Notes under the pieces: model-generated
What the model saw: the letters and a program-made list of their open reading frames with translations, nothing else
The model's database searches: none
Told to the model about the DNA's origin: nothing
In this document: one piece after another, positions 12,020-24,637 of the stretch
How the letters are laid out: each line of letters starts with the position of its first letter
Numbering within the stretch: the first letter of the stretch is position 1
Position numbers and translations under genes: made by a program
Assembly (NCBI GenBank): GCA_009760855.2
Contig: WPIO01000292.1
Span: forward strand, 1 to 64,000
Direction of reading: 5' to 3'
Source of the DNA: Cristatella mucedo
Taxonomy: Eukaryota > Bryozoa > Phylactolaemata > Cristatellidae
Length of the DNA: 64,000 nt

Positions 12020-12144
12020 GTGCGAAACGTGTTATTTACGTGCGAAATGCTTTAAACATGGTGCAGCACACTGCTGCCAGCCACCGCACGCTCCGACATG
12101 CAGATTTGAAGTTATTACACATTCCACGATCAGGTGCGAACTCG
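12020..12144. repeat. Private-variant monomer, left copy
   Basis: This stretch carries six linked rare substitutions: GCACACTGC, GCCACC for GTCAGC (two changes), GAAGTTATTAC, and CCACGATCAGG (two changes). It is identical over about 125 bp to 36410-36534, some 24.4 kb away, and I see no other full copy. Both copies lie near the ends of the homogeneous block C. Confidence 0.85.
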
Positions 12145-12380
12145 TTTAAAACGTGTTATTCACGTGCGAAATGCTCTAATCATGGTGCAGCACTCTGCTG
12201 CCCGTCAGCACACGCTTCGACATGCAGATTTGAAGATTCTACATATTCCGCGATCTGGTGCGAACTTGTGCGAAATTTGTTATTTACGTGCGAAATGCTT
12301 TAAACATGGTGCAGCACTCTGCTGCCAGTCAGCGCACGCTCCGACATGCAGATTTGAAGTTTCTACAAATTCCGCGATCT
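12130..12380. repeat. Variant haplotype shared with 24,389-24,637
   Basis: About two monomers carry a linked series of rare variants: CTCGTTTAAAACG, TTATTCACGTGC, CTCTAATCATGG, TGCCCGTCAGC, CGCTTCGAC, GAACTTGTGCG and CTACAAATTCC. The same series, with a few differences, recurs about 12.26 kb downstream. This implies common descent of a segment rather than independent mutation. Confidence 0.8.
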
Positions 12381-15300
12381 GGTGCGAATTTGTGCGAAAC
12401 GTGTTATTTACGTGCGAAATGCTTTAAACATGGTGCAGCACACTGCTGCCAGCCACCGCATGCTCCGACATGCAGATTTGAAGTTTCTACATATTCCGCG
12501 ATCTGGTGCGAACTCGTGCGAAACGTGTTATTTACGTGCGAAATGCTCTAATCATGGTGCTGCACTCTGCTGCCCTCAGCTCACGCTCCGACATGCAGAT
12601 TTGAAGTTTCTACACATTCCGCGATCTGGTGCGAACTCGTGCGAAACGTGTTATTTACGTGCGAAATGCTTTAAACATGGTGCAGCACTCTGCTGCCAGT
12701 CAGCGCACGCTCCGACATGCAGATTTGAAGTTTCTACAAATTCCGCGATCTGGTGCGAACTCGTGCGAACCGTGTTATTTACGTGCGAAATGCTTTAAAC
12801 ATGGTGCAGCACTCTGCTGCCAGCCACCGCATGCTCCGACATGCAGATTCGAAGTTTCTACATATTCCGCAATCTGGTGCGAACTCGTTTAAAACGTGTT
12901 ATTTACGTGCGAAATGCTCAAATCATGGTGCCGCACTCTGCTGCCAGTCAGCGCACGCTCCGACATGCAGATTTGAAGTTTCTACACATTCCGCGATCTG
13001 GTGCGAACTCGTGCGAAACGTGTTATTTACGTGCGAAATGCTTTAAACATGGTGAAGCACTCTGCTGCCAGTCAGCGCACGCTCCGACATGCAGATTTGA
13101 AGTTTCTACACATTCCGCGATCTGGTGCGAACTAATGCGAAACGTGTTATTTACGTGCGAAATGCTTTAAACATGGTGCAGCACTCTGCTGCCAGTCAGC
13201 GCACGCTCCGACATGCAGATTTGAAGTTTCTACACATTCCGCGATCTGGTGCGAACTCGTGCGAAACGTGTTATTTACGTGCGAAATGCTTTAAACATGG
13301 TGCAGCACTCTGCTGCCAGTCAGCGCACGCTCCGACATGCAGATTTGAAGTCTCTACATATTCCGCGATCTGGTGCGAACTCGTGCGAAACGTGTTATTT
13401 ACGTGCGAAATGCTTTAAACATGGTGCCGCACTCTGCTGCCAGTCAGCGCACGCTCCGACATGCAGATTTGAAGTTTCTACACATTCCGCGATCTGGTGC
13501 GAACTCGTGCGAAACGTGTTATTTACGTGCGAAATGCTTTAAACATGGTGCCGAACTCTGCTGCCAGTCAGCGCACGCTCCGACATGCAGATTTGAAGTT
13601 TCTACACATTCCGCGATCTGGTGCGAACTCGTGCGAAACGTGTTATTTACGTGCGAAATGCTTTAAACATGGTGCAGCACTCTGCTGCCAGTCAGCGCAC
13701 GCTCCGACATGCAGATTTGAAGTTTTTTCTACATATTCCGCGATCTGGTGCGAACTCGTGCGAAAGGTGTTATTTACGTGCGAAATGCTTTAAACATGGT
13801 GCAGCACTCTGCTGCCAGTCAGCGCACGCTCCGACATGCAGATTTGAAGTTTCTACACATTCCGCGATCTGGTGCGAACTCGTGCGAAACGTGTTATTTA
13901 CGTGCGAAATGCTTTAAACATGGTGCAGCACTCTGCTGCCAGTCAGCGCACGCTCCGACATGCAGATTTGAAGTTTCTACATATTCCGCGATCTGCTGCG
14001 AACTCGTGCGTAACGTGTTTATTACGTGCGAAATGCTTTAAACATGGTGCAGCACTCTGCTGCCAGTCAGCGCACGCTCCGACATGCAGATTTGAAGTTT
14101 CTACATATTCCACGATCTGGTGCGAACTCGTGCGAAACGTGTTATTTACGTGCGAAATGCTTTAAACATGGTACCCCACTCTTCTGCCAGTCAGCGCCCG
14201 CTCCGACATGCAGATTTGAAGTTTCTACACATTCCGCAATCTGGTGCGAACTCGTGCGAAACGTGTTATTTACGTGCGAAATGCTTTAAACATGGTGCAG
14301 CACTCTGCTGCCAGTCAGCGCACGCTCCGACATGCAGATTTGAAGTTTCTACATATTCCGCGATCTGGTGCGAACTCGTGCGAAACGTGTTATTTACGTG
14401 CGAAATGCTTTAAACATGGTGCAGCACTCTGCTGCCAGTCAGCGCACGCTCCGACATGCAGATTTGAAGTTTCTACATATTCCGCGATCTGGTGCGAACT
14501 CGTGCGAAACGTGTTATTTACGTGCGAAATGCTTTAATCATGGTGCAGCACTCTGCTGCCAGTCAGCGCACGCTCCGACATGCAGATTTGAAGTTTCTAC
14601 ATATTCCGCGATCTGGTGCGAACTCGTGCGAAACGTGTTATTTACGTGCGAAATGCTTTAAACATGGTGCAGCACTCTGCTGCCAGTCAGCGCACGCTCC
14701 GACATGCAGATTTGAAGTTTCTACATATTCCGCGATCTGGTGCGAACTCGTGCGAAACGTGTTATTTACGTGCGAAATGCTTTAAACATGGTGCAGCACT
14801 CTGCTGCCAGTCAGCGCACGCTCCGACATGCAGATTTGAAGTTTCTACATATTCCGCGATCTGGTGCGAACTCGTGCGAACTGTGTTATTTACGTGCGAA
14901 ATGCTTTAAACATGGTGCAGCACTCTGCTGCCAGTCAGCGCACGCTCCGACATGCAGATTTGAAGTTTCTACATATTCCGCGATCTGGTGCGAACTCGTG
15001 CGAAACGTGTTATTTACGTGCGAAATGCTTTAAACATGGTGCAGCACTCTGCTGCCAGTCAGCGCACGCTCCGACATGCAGATTTGAAGTTTCTACATAT
15101 TCCGCGATCTGGTGCGAACTCGTGCGAAACGTGTTATTTACGTGCGAAATGCTTTAAACATGGTGCAGCACTCTGCTGCCAGTCAGCGCACGCTCCGACA
15201 TGCAGATTTTAAGTTTCTACACATTCCGCGATCTGGTGCGAACTCGTGCGAAACGTGTTATTTACGTGCGAAATGCTTTAAACATGGTGCAGCACTCTGC

Positions 15301-17466
15301 TGCCAGTCAGCGCACGCTCCGACATGCAGATTTGAAGTTTCTACATATTCCGCGATCTGGTGCGAACTCGTGCGAAACGTGTTATTTACGTGCGAAATGC
15401 TTTAAACATGGTGCAGCACTCTGCTGCCAGTCAGCGCACGCTCCGACATGCAGATTTGAAGTTTCTACACATTCCGCGATCTGGTGCGAACTCGTGCGAA
15501 ACGTGTTATTTACGTGCGAAATGCTTTAAACATGGTGCAGCACTCTGCTGCCAGTCAGCGCACGCTCCGACATGCAGATTTGAAGTTTCTACATATTCCG
15601 CGATCTGGTGCGAACTCGTGCGAAACGTGTTATTTACGTGCGAAATGCTTTAAACATGGTGCAGCACTCTGCTGCCAGTCAGCGCACGCTCCGACATGCA
15701 GATTTTGGGTTTCTACACATTCCGCGATCTGGTGCGAACTCGTGCGAAACGTGTTATTTCCGTGCGAAATGCTTTAAACATGGTGCAGCACTCTGCTGCC
15801 AGTCAGCGCACGCTCCGACATGCAGATTTGAAGTTTCTACACATTCCGCGATCTGGTGCGAACTCGTGCGAAACGTGTTATTTACGTGCGAAATGCTTTA
15901 AACATGGTGCAGCACTCTGCTGCCAGTCAGCGCACGCTCCGACATGCAGATTTGAAGTTTCTACACATTCCGCGATCTGGTGCGAACTCGTGCGAAACGT
16001 GTTATTTACGTGCGAAATGCTTTAAACATGGTGCAGCACTCTGCTGCCAGTCAGCGCACGCTCCGACATGCAGATTTGAAGTTTCTACATATTCCGCGAT
16101 CTGGTGCGAACTCGTGCGAAAACGTGTTATTAACGGGCGAAATGCTCTAAAAAATGGTGCAGCACTCTGCTGCCAGTCAGCGCACGCTCCGACATGCAGA
16201 TTTGAAGTTTCTACATATTCCGCGATCTGGTGCGAACTCGTGCGAAACGTGTTATTTACGTGCGAAATGCTTTAAACATGGTGCAGCACTCTGCTGCCAG
16301 TCAGCGCACGCTCCGACATGCAGATTTGAAGTTTCTACATATTCCGCGATCTGGTGCGAACTCGTGCGAAACGTGTTATTTACGTGCGAAATGCTTTAAA
16401 CATGGTGCAGCACTCTGCTGCCAGTCAGCGCACGCTCCGACATGCAGATTTGAAGTTTCTACACATTCCGCGATCTGGTGCGAACTCGTGCGAAACGTGT
16501 TATTTACGTGCGAAATGCTTTAAACATGGTGCAGCACTCTGCTGCCAGTCAGCGCACGCTCCGACATGCAGATTTGAAGTTTCTACATATTCCGCGATCT
16601 GGTGCGAACTCGTGCGAACTGTGTTATTTACGTGCGAAATGCTTTAAACATGGTGCAGCACTCTGCTGCCAGTCAGCGCACGCTCCGACATGCAGATTTG
16701 AAGTTTCTACACATATTCCGCGATCTGGTGCGAACTCGTGCGAAACGTGTTATTTACGTGCGAAATGCTTTAAACATGGTGCAGCACTCTGCTGCCAGTC
16801 AGCGCACGCTCCGACATGCAGATTTGAAGTTTCTACATATTCCGCGATCTGGTGCGAACTCGTGCGAAACGTGTTATTTACGTGCGAAATGCTTTAAACA
16901 TGGTGCAGCACTCTGCTGCCAGTCAGCGCACGCTCCGACATGCAGATTTGAAGTTTCTACACATTCCGCGATCTGGTGCGAACTCGTGCGAAAACGTGTT
17001 ATTTACGTGCGAAATGCTTTAAACATGGTGCAGCACTCTGCTGCCAGTCAGCGCACGCTCCGACATGCAGATTTGAAGTTTCTACACATTCCGCGATCTG
17101 GTGCGAACTCGTGCGAAACGTGTTATTTACGTGCGAAATGCTTTAAACATGGTGCAGCACTCTGCTGCCAGTCAGCGCACGCTCCGACATGCAGATTTGA
17201 AGTTTCTACATATTCCGCGATCTGGTGCGAACTCGTGCGAAACGTGTTATTTACGTGCGAAATGCTTTAAACATGGTGCAGCACTCTGCTGCCAGTCAGC
17301 GCACGCTCCGACATGCAGATTTGAAGTTTCTACACATTCCGCGATCTGGTGCGAACTCGTGCGAAACGTGTTATTTACGTGCGAAATGCTTTAAACATGG
17401 TGCAGCACTCTGCTGCCAGTCAGCGCACGCTCCGACATGCAGATTTGAAGTTTCTACATATTCCGC

Positions 17467-17555
17467 GATCTGATCTGGTGCGAACTCGTGCGAAACGTGT
17501 TATTTACGTGCGAAATGCTTTAAACATGGTGCAGCACTCTGCTGCCAGTCAGTCA
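17467..17555. repeat. Monomer with two short internal duplications
   Basis: GCGATCTGATCTGGTG (an extra 5 bp near 17468) and CCAGTCAGTCAGCG (an extra 4 bp near 17549) occur in adjacent positions of one 133-bp unit. Both are simple slippage duplications in otherwise clean sequence. Confidence 0.85.
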
Positions 17556-18883
17556 GCGCACGCTCCGACATGCAGATTTGAAGTTTCTACACATTCCGCG
17601 ATCTGGTGCGAACTCGTGCGAAACGTGTTATTTACGTGCGAAATGCTTTAAACATGGTGCAGCACTCTGCTGCCAGTCAGCGCACGCTCCGACATGCAGA
17701 TTTGAAGTTTCTACACATTCCGCGATCTGGTGCGAACTCGTTTAAAACGTGTTATTTACGTGCGAAATGCTTTAAACATAGTGCAGCACTCTGCTGCCAG
17801 TCAGCGCACGCTCCGACATGCAGATTTGAAGTTTCTACACATTCCGCGATCTGGTGCGAACTCGTGCGAAACGTGTTATTTACGTGCGAAATGCTTTAAA
17901 CATGGTGCAGCACTCTGCTGCCAGTCAGCGCACGCTCCGACATGCAGATTTGAAGTTTCTACACATTCCGCGATCTGGTGCGAACTCGTGCGAAACGTGT
18001 TATTTACGTGCGAAATGCTTTAAACATGGTGCAGCACTCTGCTGCCAGTCAGCGCACGCTCCGACATGCAGATTTGAAGTTTCTACACATTCCGCGATCT
18101 GGTGCGAACTCGTGCGAAACGTGTTATTTACGTGCGAAATGCTTTAAACATGGTGCAGCACTCTGCTGCCAGTCAGCGCACGCTCCGACATGCAGATTTG
18201 AAGTTTCTACACATTCCGCGATCTGGTGCGAACTCGTGCGAAACGTGTTATTTACGTGCGAAATGCTTTAAACATGGTGCAGCACTCTGCTGCCAGTCAG
18301 CGCACGCTCCGACATGCAGATTTGAAGTTTCTACACATTCCGCGATCTGGTGCGAACTCGTGCGAAACGTGTTATTTACGTGCGAAATGCTTTAAACATG
18401 GTGCAGCACTCTGCTGCCAGTCAGCGCACGCTCCGACATGCAGATTTGAAGTTTTTCTACATATTCCGCGATCTGGTGCGAACTCGTGCGAAACGTGTTA
18501 TTTACGTGCGAAATGCTGCTTTAACATGGGTGCAGCACTCTGCTGCCAGTCAGCGCACGCTCCGACATGCAGATTTGAAGTTTCTACACATTCCGCGATC
18601 TGGTGCGAACTCGTGCGAAACGTGTTATTTACGTGCGAAATGCTTTAAACATGGTGCAGCACTCTGCTGCCAGTCAGCGCACGCGCTCCGACATGCAGAT
18701 TTGAAGTTTCTACATATTCCGCGATCTGGTGCGAACTCGTGCGAAACGTGTTATTTACGTGCGAAATGCTTTAAACATGGTGCAGCACTCTGCTGCCAGT
18801 CAGCGCACGCTCCGACATGCAGATTTGAAGTTTCTACATATTCCGCGATCTGGTGCGAACTCGTGCGAAACGTGTTATTTACG

Positions 18884-19078
18884 TGCGAAATGCAGTGCAC
18901 GCTAAACATGCAGTGCAGCACTCTGCTGCGATCTGGTGCGAACTCAGCGAAACGTGTTACACGTGCGAAATGCCGACATGGTGCAGACTCTGCTTCAGCG
19001 GATGTTCCGACATGCAGATTTGAAGTTTCTACATATTCCGCGATCTGGTGCGAACTCGTGCGAAACGTGTTATTTACG
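18884..19078. repeat. Two rearranged monomers inside block C
   Basis: Two abnormal units, about 80 and 115 bp, interrupt a clean run. In the first, TGCGAAATGC is followed by AGTGCACGCTAAACATGCAG. The dyad then joins directly to GATCTGGTGCG, dropping the middle third. The second has TGCCGACATGG in place of TGCTTTAAACATGG and TTCAGCGGATGTTCC in place of the usual CAGTCAGCGCACGCTCC. Monomers on both sides are canonical. It may be a real exchange scar or a local misassembly. Confidence 0.8.
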
Positions 19079-22000
19079 TGCGAAATGCTTTAAACATGGT
19101 GCAGCACTCTGCTGCCAGTCAGCGCACGCTCCGACATGCAGATTTGAAGTTTCTACATATTCCGCGATCTGGTGCGAACTCGTGCGAAACGTGTTATTTA
19201 CGTGCGAAATGCTTTAAACATGGTGCAGCACTCTGCTGCCAGTCAGCGCACGCTCCGACATGCAGATTTGAAGTTTCTACATATTCCGCGATCTGGTGCG
19301 AACTCGTGCGAAACGTGTTATTTACGTGCGAAATGCTTTAAACATGGTGCAGCACTCTGCTGCCAGTCAGCGCACGCTCCGACATGCAGATTTGAAGTTT
19401 CTACATATTCCGCGATCTGGTGCGAACTCGTTAAAAACGTGTTATTTACGTGCGAAATGCTTTAAACATGGTGCAGCACTCTGCTGCCAGTCAGCGCACG
19501 CTCCGACATGCAGATTTGAAGTTTCTACATATTCCGCGATCTGGTGCGAACTCGTGCGAAACGTGTTATTTACGTGCGAAATGCTTTAAACATGGTGCAG
19601 CACTCTGCTGCCAGTCAGCGCACGCTCCGACATGCAGATTTGAAGTTTCTACATATTCCGCGATCTGGTGCGAACTCGTGCGAAACGTGTTATTTACGTG
19701 CGAAATGCTTTAAACATGGTGCAGCACTCTGCTGCCAGTCAGCGCACGCTCCGACATGCAGATTTGAAGTTTCTACATATTCCGCGATCTGGTGCGAACT
19801 CGTGCGAAACGTGTTATTTACGTGCGAAATGCTTTAAACATGGTGCAGCACTCTGCTGCCAGTCAGCGCACGCTCCGACATGCAGATTTGAAGTTTCTAC
19901 ATATTCCGCGATCTGGTGCGAACTCGTTTAAAACGTGTTATTTACGTGCGAAATGCTTTAAACATAGTGCAGCACTCTGCTGCCAGTCAGCGCACGCTCC
20001 GACATGCAGATTTGAAGTTTCTACATATTCCGCGATCTGGTGCGAACTCGTGCGAAACGTGTTATTTACGTGCGAAATGCTTTAAACATGGTGCAGCACT
20101 CTGCTGCCAGTCAGCGCACGCTCCGACATGCAGATTTGAAGTTTCTACATATTCCGCGATCTGGTGCGAACTCGTGCGAAACGTGTTATTTACGTGCGAA
20201 ATGCTTTAAACATGGTGCAGCACTCTGCTGCCAGTCAGCGCACGCTCCGACATGCAGATTTGAAGTTTCTACACATTCCGCGATCTGGTGCGAACTCGTG
20301 CGAAACGTGTTTTTTACGTGCGAAATGCTTTAAACATGGTGCAGCACTCTGCTGCCAGTCAGCGCACGCTCCGACATGCAGATTTGAAGTTTCTACATAT
20401 TCCGCGATCTGGTGCGAACTCGTGCGAAACGTGTTATTTACGTGCGAAATGCTTTAAACATGGTGCAGCACTCTGCTGCCAGTCAGCGCACGCTCCGACA
20501 TGCAGATTTGAAGTTTCTACACATTCCGCGATCTGGTGCGAACTCGTGCGAAACGTGTTATTTACGTGCGAAATGCTTTAAACATGGTGCAGCACTCTGC
20601 TGCCAGTCAGCGCACGCTCCGACATGCAGATTTGAAGTTTCTACACATTCCGCGATCTGGTGCGAACTCGTGCGAAACGTGTTATTTACGTGCGAAATGC
20701 TTTAAACATGGTGCAGCACTCTGCTGCCAGTCAGCGCACGCTCCGACATGCAGATTTGAAGTTTCTACACATTCCGCGATCTGGTGCGAACTCGTGCGAA
20801 ACGTGTTATTTACGTGCGAAATGCTTTAAACATGGTGCAGCACTCTGCTGCCAGTCAGCGCACGCTCCGACATGCAGATTTGAAGTTTCTACACATTCCG
20901 CGATCTGGTGCGAACTCGTGCGAAACGTGTTATTTACGTGCGAAATGCTTTAAACATGGTGCAGCACTCTGCTGCCAGTCAGCGCACGCTCCGACATGCA
21001 GATTTGAAGTTTCTACATATTCCGCGATCTGGTGCGAACTCGTGCGAAACGTGTTATTTACGTGCGAAATGCTTTAAACATGGTGCAGCACTCTGCTGCC
21101 AGTCAGCGCACGCTCCGACATGCAGATTTGAAGTTTCTACATATTCCGCGATCTGGTGCGAACTCGTGCGAAACGTGTTATTTACGTGCGAAATGCTTTA
21201 AACATGGTGCAGCACTCTGCTGCCAGTCAGCGCACGCTCCGACATGCAGATTTTAAAGTTTCTACATATTCCGCGATCTGGTGCGAACTCGTGCGAAACG
21301 TGTTATTTACGTGCGAAATGCTTTAAACATGGTGCAGCACTCTGCTGCCAGTCAGTGCACACGCTCCGACATGCAGATTTGAAGTTTCTACACATTCCGC
21401 GATCTGGTGCGAACTCGTGCGAAACGTGTTATTTACGTGCGAAATGCTTTAAACATGGTGCAGCACTCTGCTGCCAGTCAGCGCACGCTCCGACATGCAG
21501 ATTTGAAGTTTCTACACATTCCGCGATCTGGTGCGAACTCGTGCGAAAAACGTGTTATTTACGTGCGAAATGCTTTAAACATGGTGCAGCACTCTGCTGC
21601 CAGTCAGCGCACGCTCCGACATGCAGATTTGAAGTTTCTACATATTCCGCGATCTGGTGCGAACTCGTGCGAAACGTGTTATTTACGTGCGAAATGCTTT
21701 AAACATGGTGCAGCACTCTGCTGCCAGTCAGCGCACGCTCCGACATGCAGATTTGAAGTTTCTACACATTCCGCGATCTGGTGCGAACTCGTGCGAAACG
21801 TGTTATTTACGTGCGAAATGCTTTAAACATGGTGCAGCACTCTGCTGCCAGTCAGCGCACGCTCCGACATGCAGATTTGAAGTTTCTACACATTCCGCGA
21901 TCTGGTGCGAACTCGTGCGAAACGTGTTATTTACGTGCGAAATGCTTTAAACATGGTGCAGCACTCTGCTGCCAGTCAGCGCACGCTCCGACATGCAGAT

Positions 22001-24388
22001 TTGAAGTTTCTACACATTCCGCGATCTGGTGCGAACTCGTGCGAAACGTGTTATTTACGTGCGAAATGCTTTAAACATGGTGCAGCACTCTGCTGCCAGT
22101 CAGCGCACGCTCCGACATGCAGATTTGAAGTTTTTCTACATATTCCGCGATCTGGTGCGAACTCGTGCGAAACGTGTTATTTACGTGCGAAATGCTTTAA
22201 ACATGGTGCAGCACTCTGCTGCCAGTCAGCGCACGCTCCGACATGCAGATTTGAAGTTTCTACATATTCCGCGATCTGGTGCGAACTCGTGCGAAACGTG
22301 TTATTTACGTGCGAAATGCTTTAAACATGGTGCAGCACTCTGCTGCCAGTCAGCGCACGCTCCGACATGCAGATTTGAAGTTTCTACATATTCCGCGATC
22401 TGGTGCGAACTCGTGCGAAACGTGTTATTTACGTGCGAAATGCTTTAAACATGGTGCAGCACTACTCTGCTGCCAGTCAGCGCACGCTCCGACATGCAGA
22501 TTTGAAGTTTCTACATATTCCGCGATCTGGTGCGAACTCGTGCGAAACGTGTTATTTACGTGCGAAATGCTTTAAACATGGTGCAGCACTCTGCTGCCAG
22601 TCAGCGCACGCTCCGACATGCAGATTTGAAGTTTCTACATATTCCGCGATCTGGTGCGAACTCGTGCGAAACGTGTTATTTACGTGCGAAATGCTTTAAA
22701 CATGGTGCAGCACTCTGCTGCCAGTCAGCGCACGCTCCGACATGCAGATTTGAAGTTTCTACATATTCCGCGATCTGGTGCGAACTCGTTTAAAACGTGT
22801 TATTTACGTGCGAAATGCTTTAAACATGGTGCAGAACTCTGCTGCCAGTCAGCGCACGCTCCGACATGCAGATTTGAAGTTTCTACACATTCCGCGATCT
22901 GGTGCGAACTCGTGCGAAACGTGTTATTTACGTGCGAAATGCTTTAAACATGGTGCAGCACTCTGCTGCCAGTCAGCGCACGCTCCGACATGCAGATTTG
23001 AAGTTTCTACACATTCCGCGATCTGGTGCGAACTCGTGCGAAACGTGTTATTTACGTGCGAAATGCTTTAAACATGGTGCAGCACTCTGCTGCCAGTCAG
23101 CGCACGCTCCGACATGCAGATTTGAAGTTTCTACATATTCCGCGATCTGGTGCGAACTCGTGCGAAACGTGTTATTTACGTGCGAAATGCTTTAAACATG
23201 GTGCAGCACTCTGCTGCCAGTCAGCGCACGCTCCGACATGAAGATTTGAGGTTTCTACACATTCCGCGATCTGGTGCGAACTCGTGCGAAACGTGTTATT
23301 TACGTGCGAAATGCTTTAAACATGGTGCAGCACTCTGCTGCCAGTCAGCGCACGCTCCGACATGCAGATTTGAAGTTTCTACATATTCCGCGATCTGGTG
23401 CGAACTCGTGCGAAACGTGTTATTTACGTGCGAAATGCTTTAAACATGGTGCAGCACTCTGCTGCCAGTCAGCGCACGCTCCGACATGCAGATTTGAAGT
23501 TTCTACACATTCCGCGATCTGGTGCGAACTCGTGCGAAACGTGTTATTTACGTGCGAAATGCTTTAAACATGGTGCAGCACTCTGCTGCCAGTCAGCGCA
23601 CGCTCCGACATGCAGATTTGAAGTTTCTACACATTCCGCGATCTGGTGCGAACTCGTGCGAAACGTGTTATTTACGTGCGAAATGCTTTAAACATGGTGC
23701 AGCACTCTGCTGCCAGTCAGCGCACGCTCCGACATGCCAGATTTGAAGTTTCTACACATTCCGCGATCTGGTGCGAACTCGTGCGAAACGTGTTATTTAC
23801 GTGCGAAATGCTTTAAACATGGTGCAGCACTCTGCTGCCAGTCAGCGCACGCTCCGACATGCAGATTTGAAGTTTCTACACATTCCGCGATCTGGTGCGA
23901 ACTCGTGCGAAACGTGTTATTTACGTGCGAAATGCTTTAAACATGGTGCAGCACTCTGCTGCCAGTCAGCACACGCTCCGACATGCAGATTTGAAGTTTT
24001 TACACATTCTGCGATCTGGTGCGAACTCGTGCGAAACGTGTTATTTACGTGCGAAATGCTCTAATCATGGTGCAGCACTCTGCTGCCCGTCAGCACACGC
24101 TTCGACATGCAGATTTGAAGTTTCTACATATTCCGCGATCTGGTGCGAACTTGTGCGAAACGTGTTATTTACGTGCGAAATGCTTTAAACATGGTGCAGC
24201 ACTCTGCTGCCAGTCAGCGCACGCTCCGACATGCAGATTTGAAGTTTCTACACATTCCGCGATCTGGTGCGAACTCGTGCAAAACGTGTTATTTACGTGC
24301 GAAATGCTTTAAACATGGTGCAGCACTCTGCTGCCAGCAACCGCATGCTCCGACATGCAGATTTGAAGTTTCTACATATTCCGCGATC

Positions 24389-24637
24389 TGGTGCGAACTC
24401 GTTTAAAACGTGTTATTCACGTGCGAAATGCTCTAATCATGGTGCAGCACTCTGCTGCCCGTCAGCGCACGCTTCGACATGCAGATTTGAAGTTTCTACA
24501 TATTCCGCGACCTGGTGCGAACTTGTGCGAAACGTGTTATTTACGTGCGAAATGCTTTAAACATGGTGCAGAACTCTGCTGCCAGTCAGCGCACGCTCCG
24601 ACATGCAGATTTGAAGTTTCTACAAATTCCGCGATCT
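24389..24637. repeat. Variant haplotype shared with 12,130-12,380 and partly with 25,757-26,003
   Basis: This repeats the linked variants of the 12.1-kb haplotype and adds GCAGAACTCTGC. The GCAGAAC and CTACAAATTCC pair recurs with TTTAAA and CTCTAATCATGG at 25757-26003, shifted by 1,366 bp (11 monomers plus 2 bp). The 2 bp are explained by an extra AA near 24903. Confidence 0.8.
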
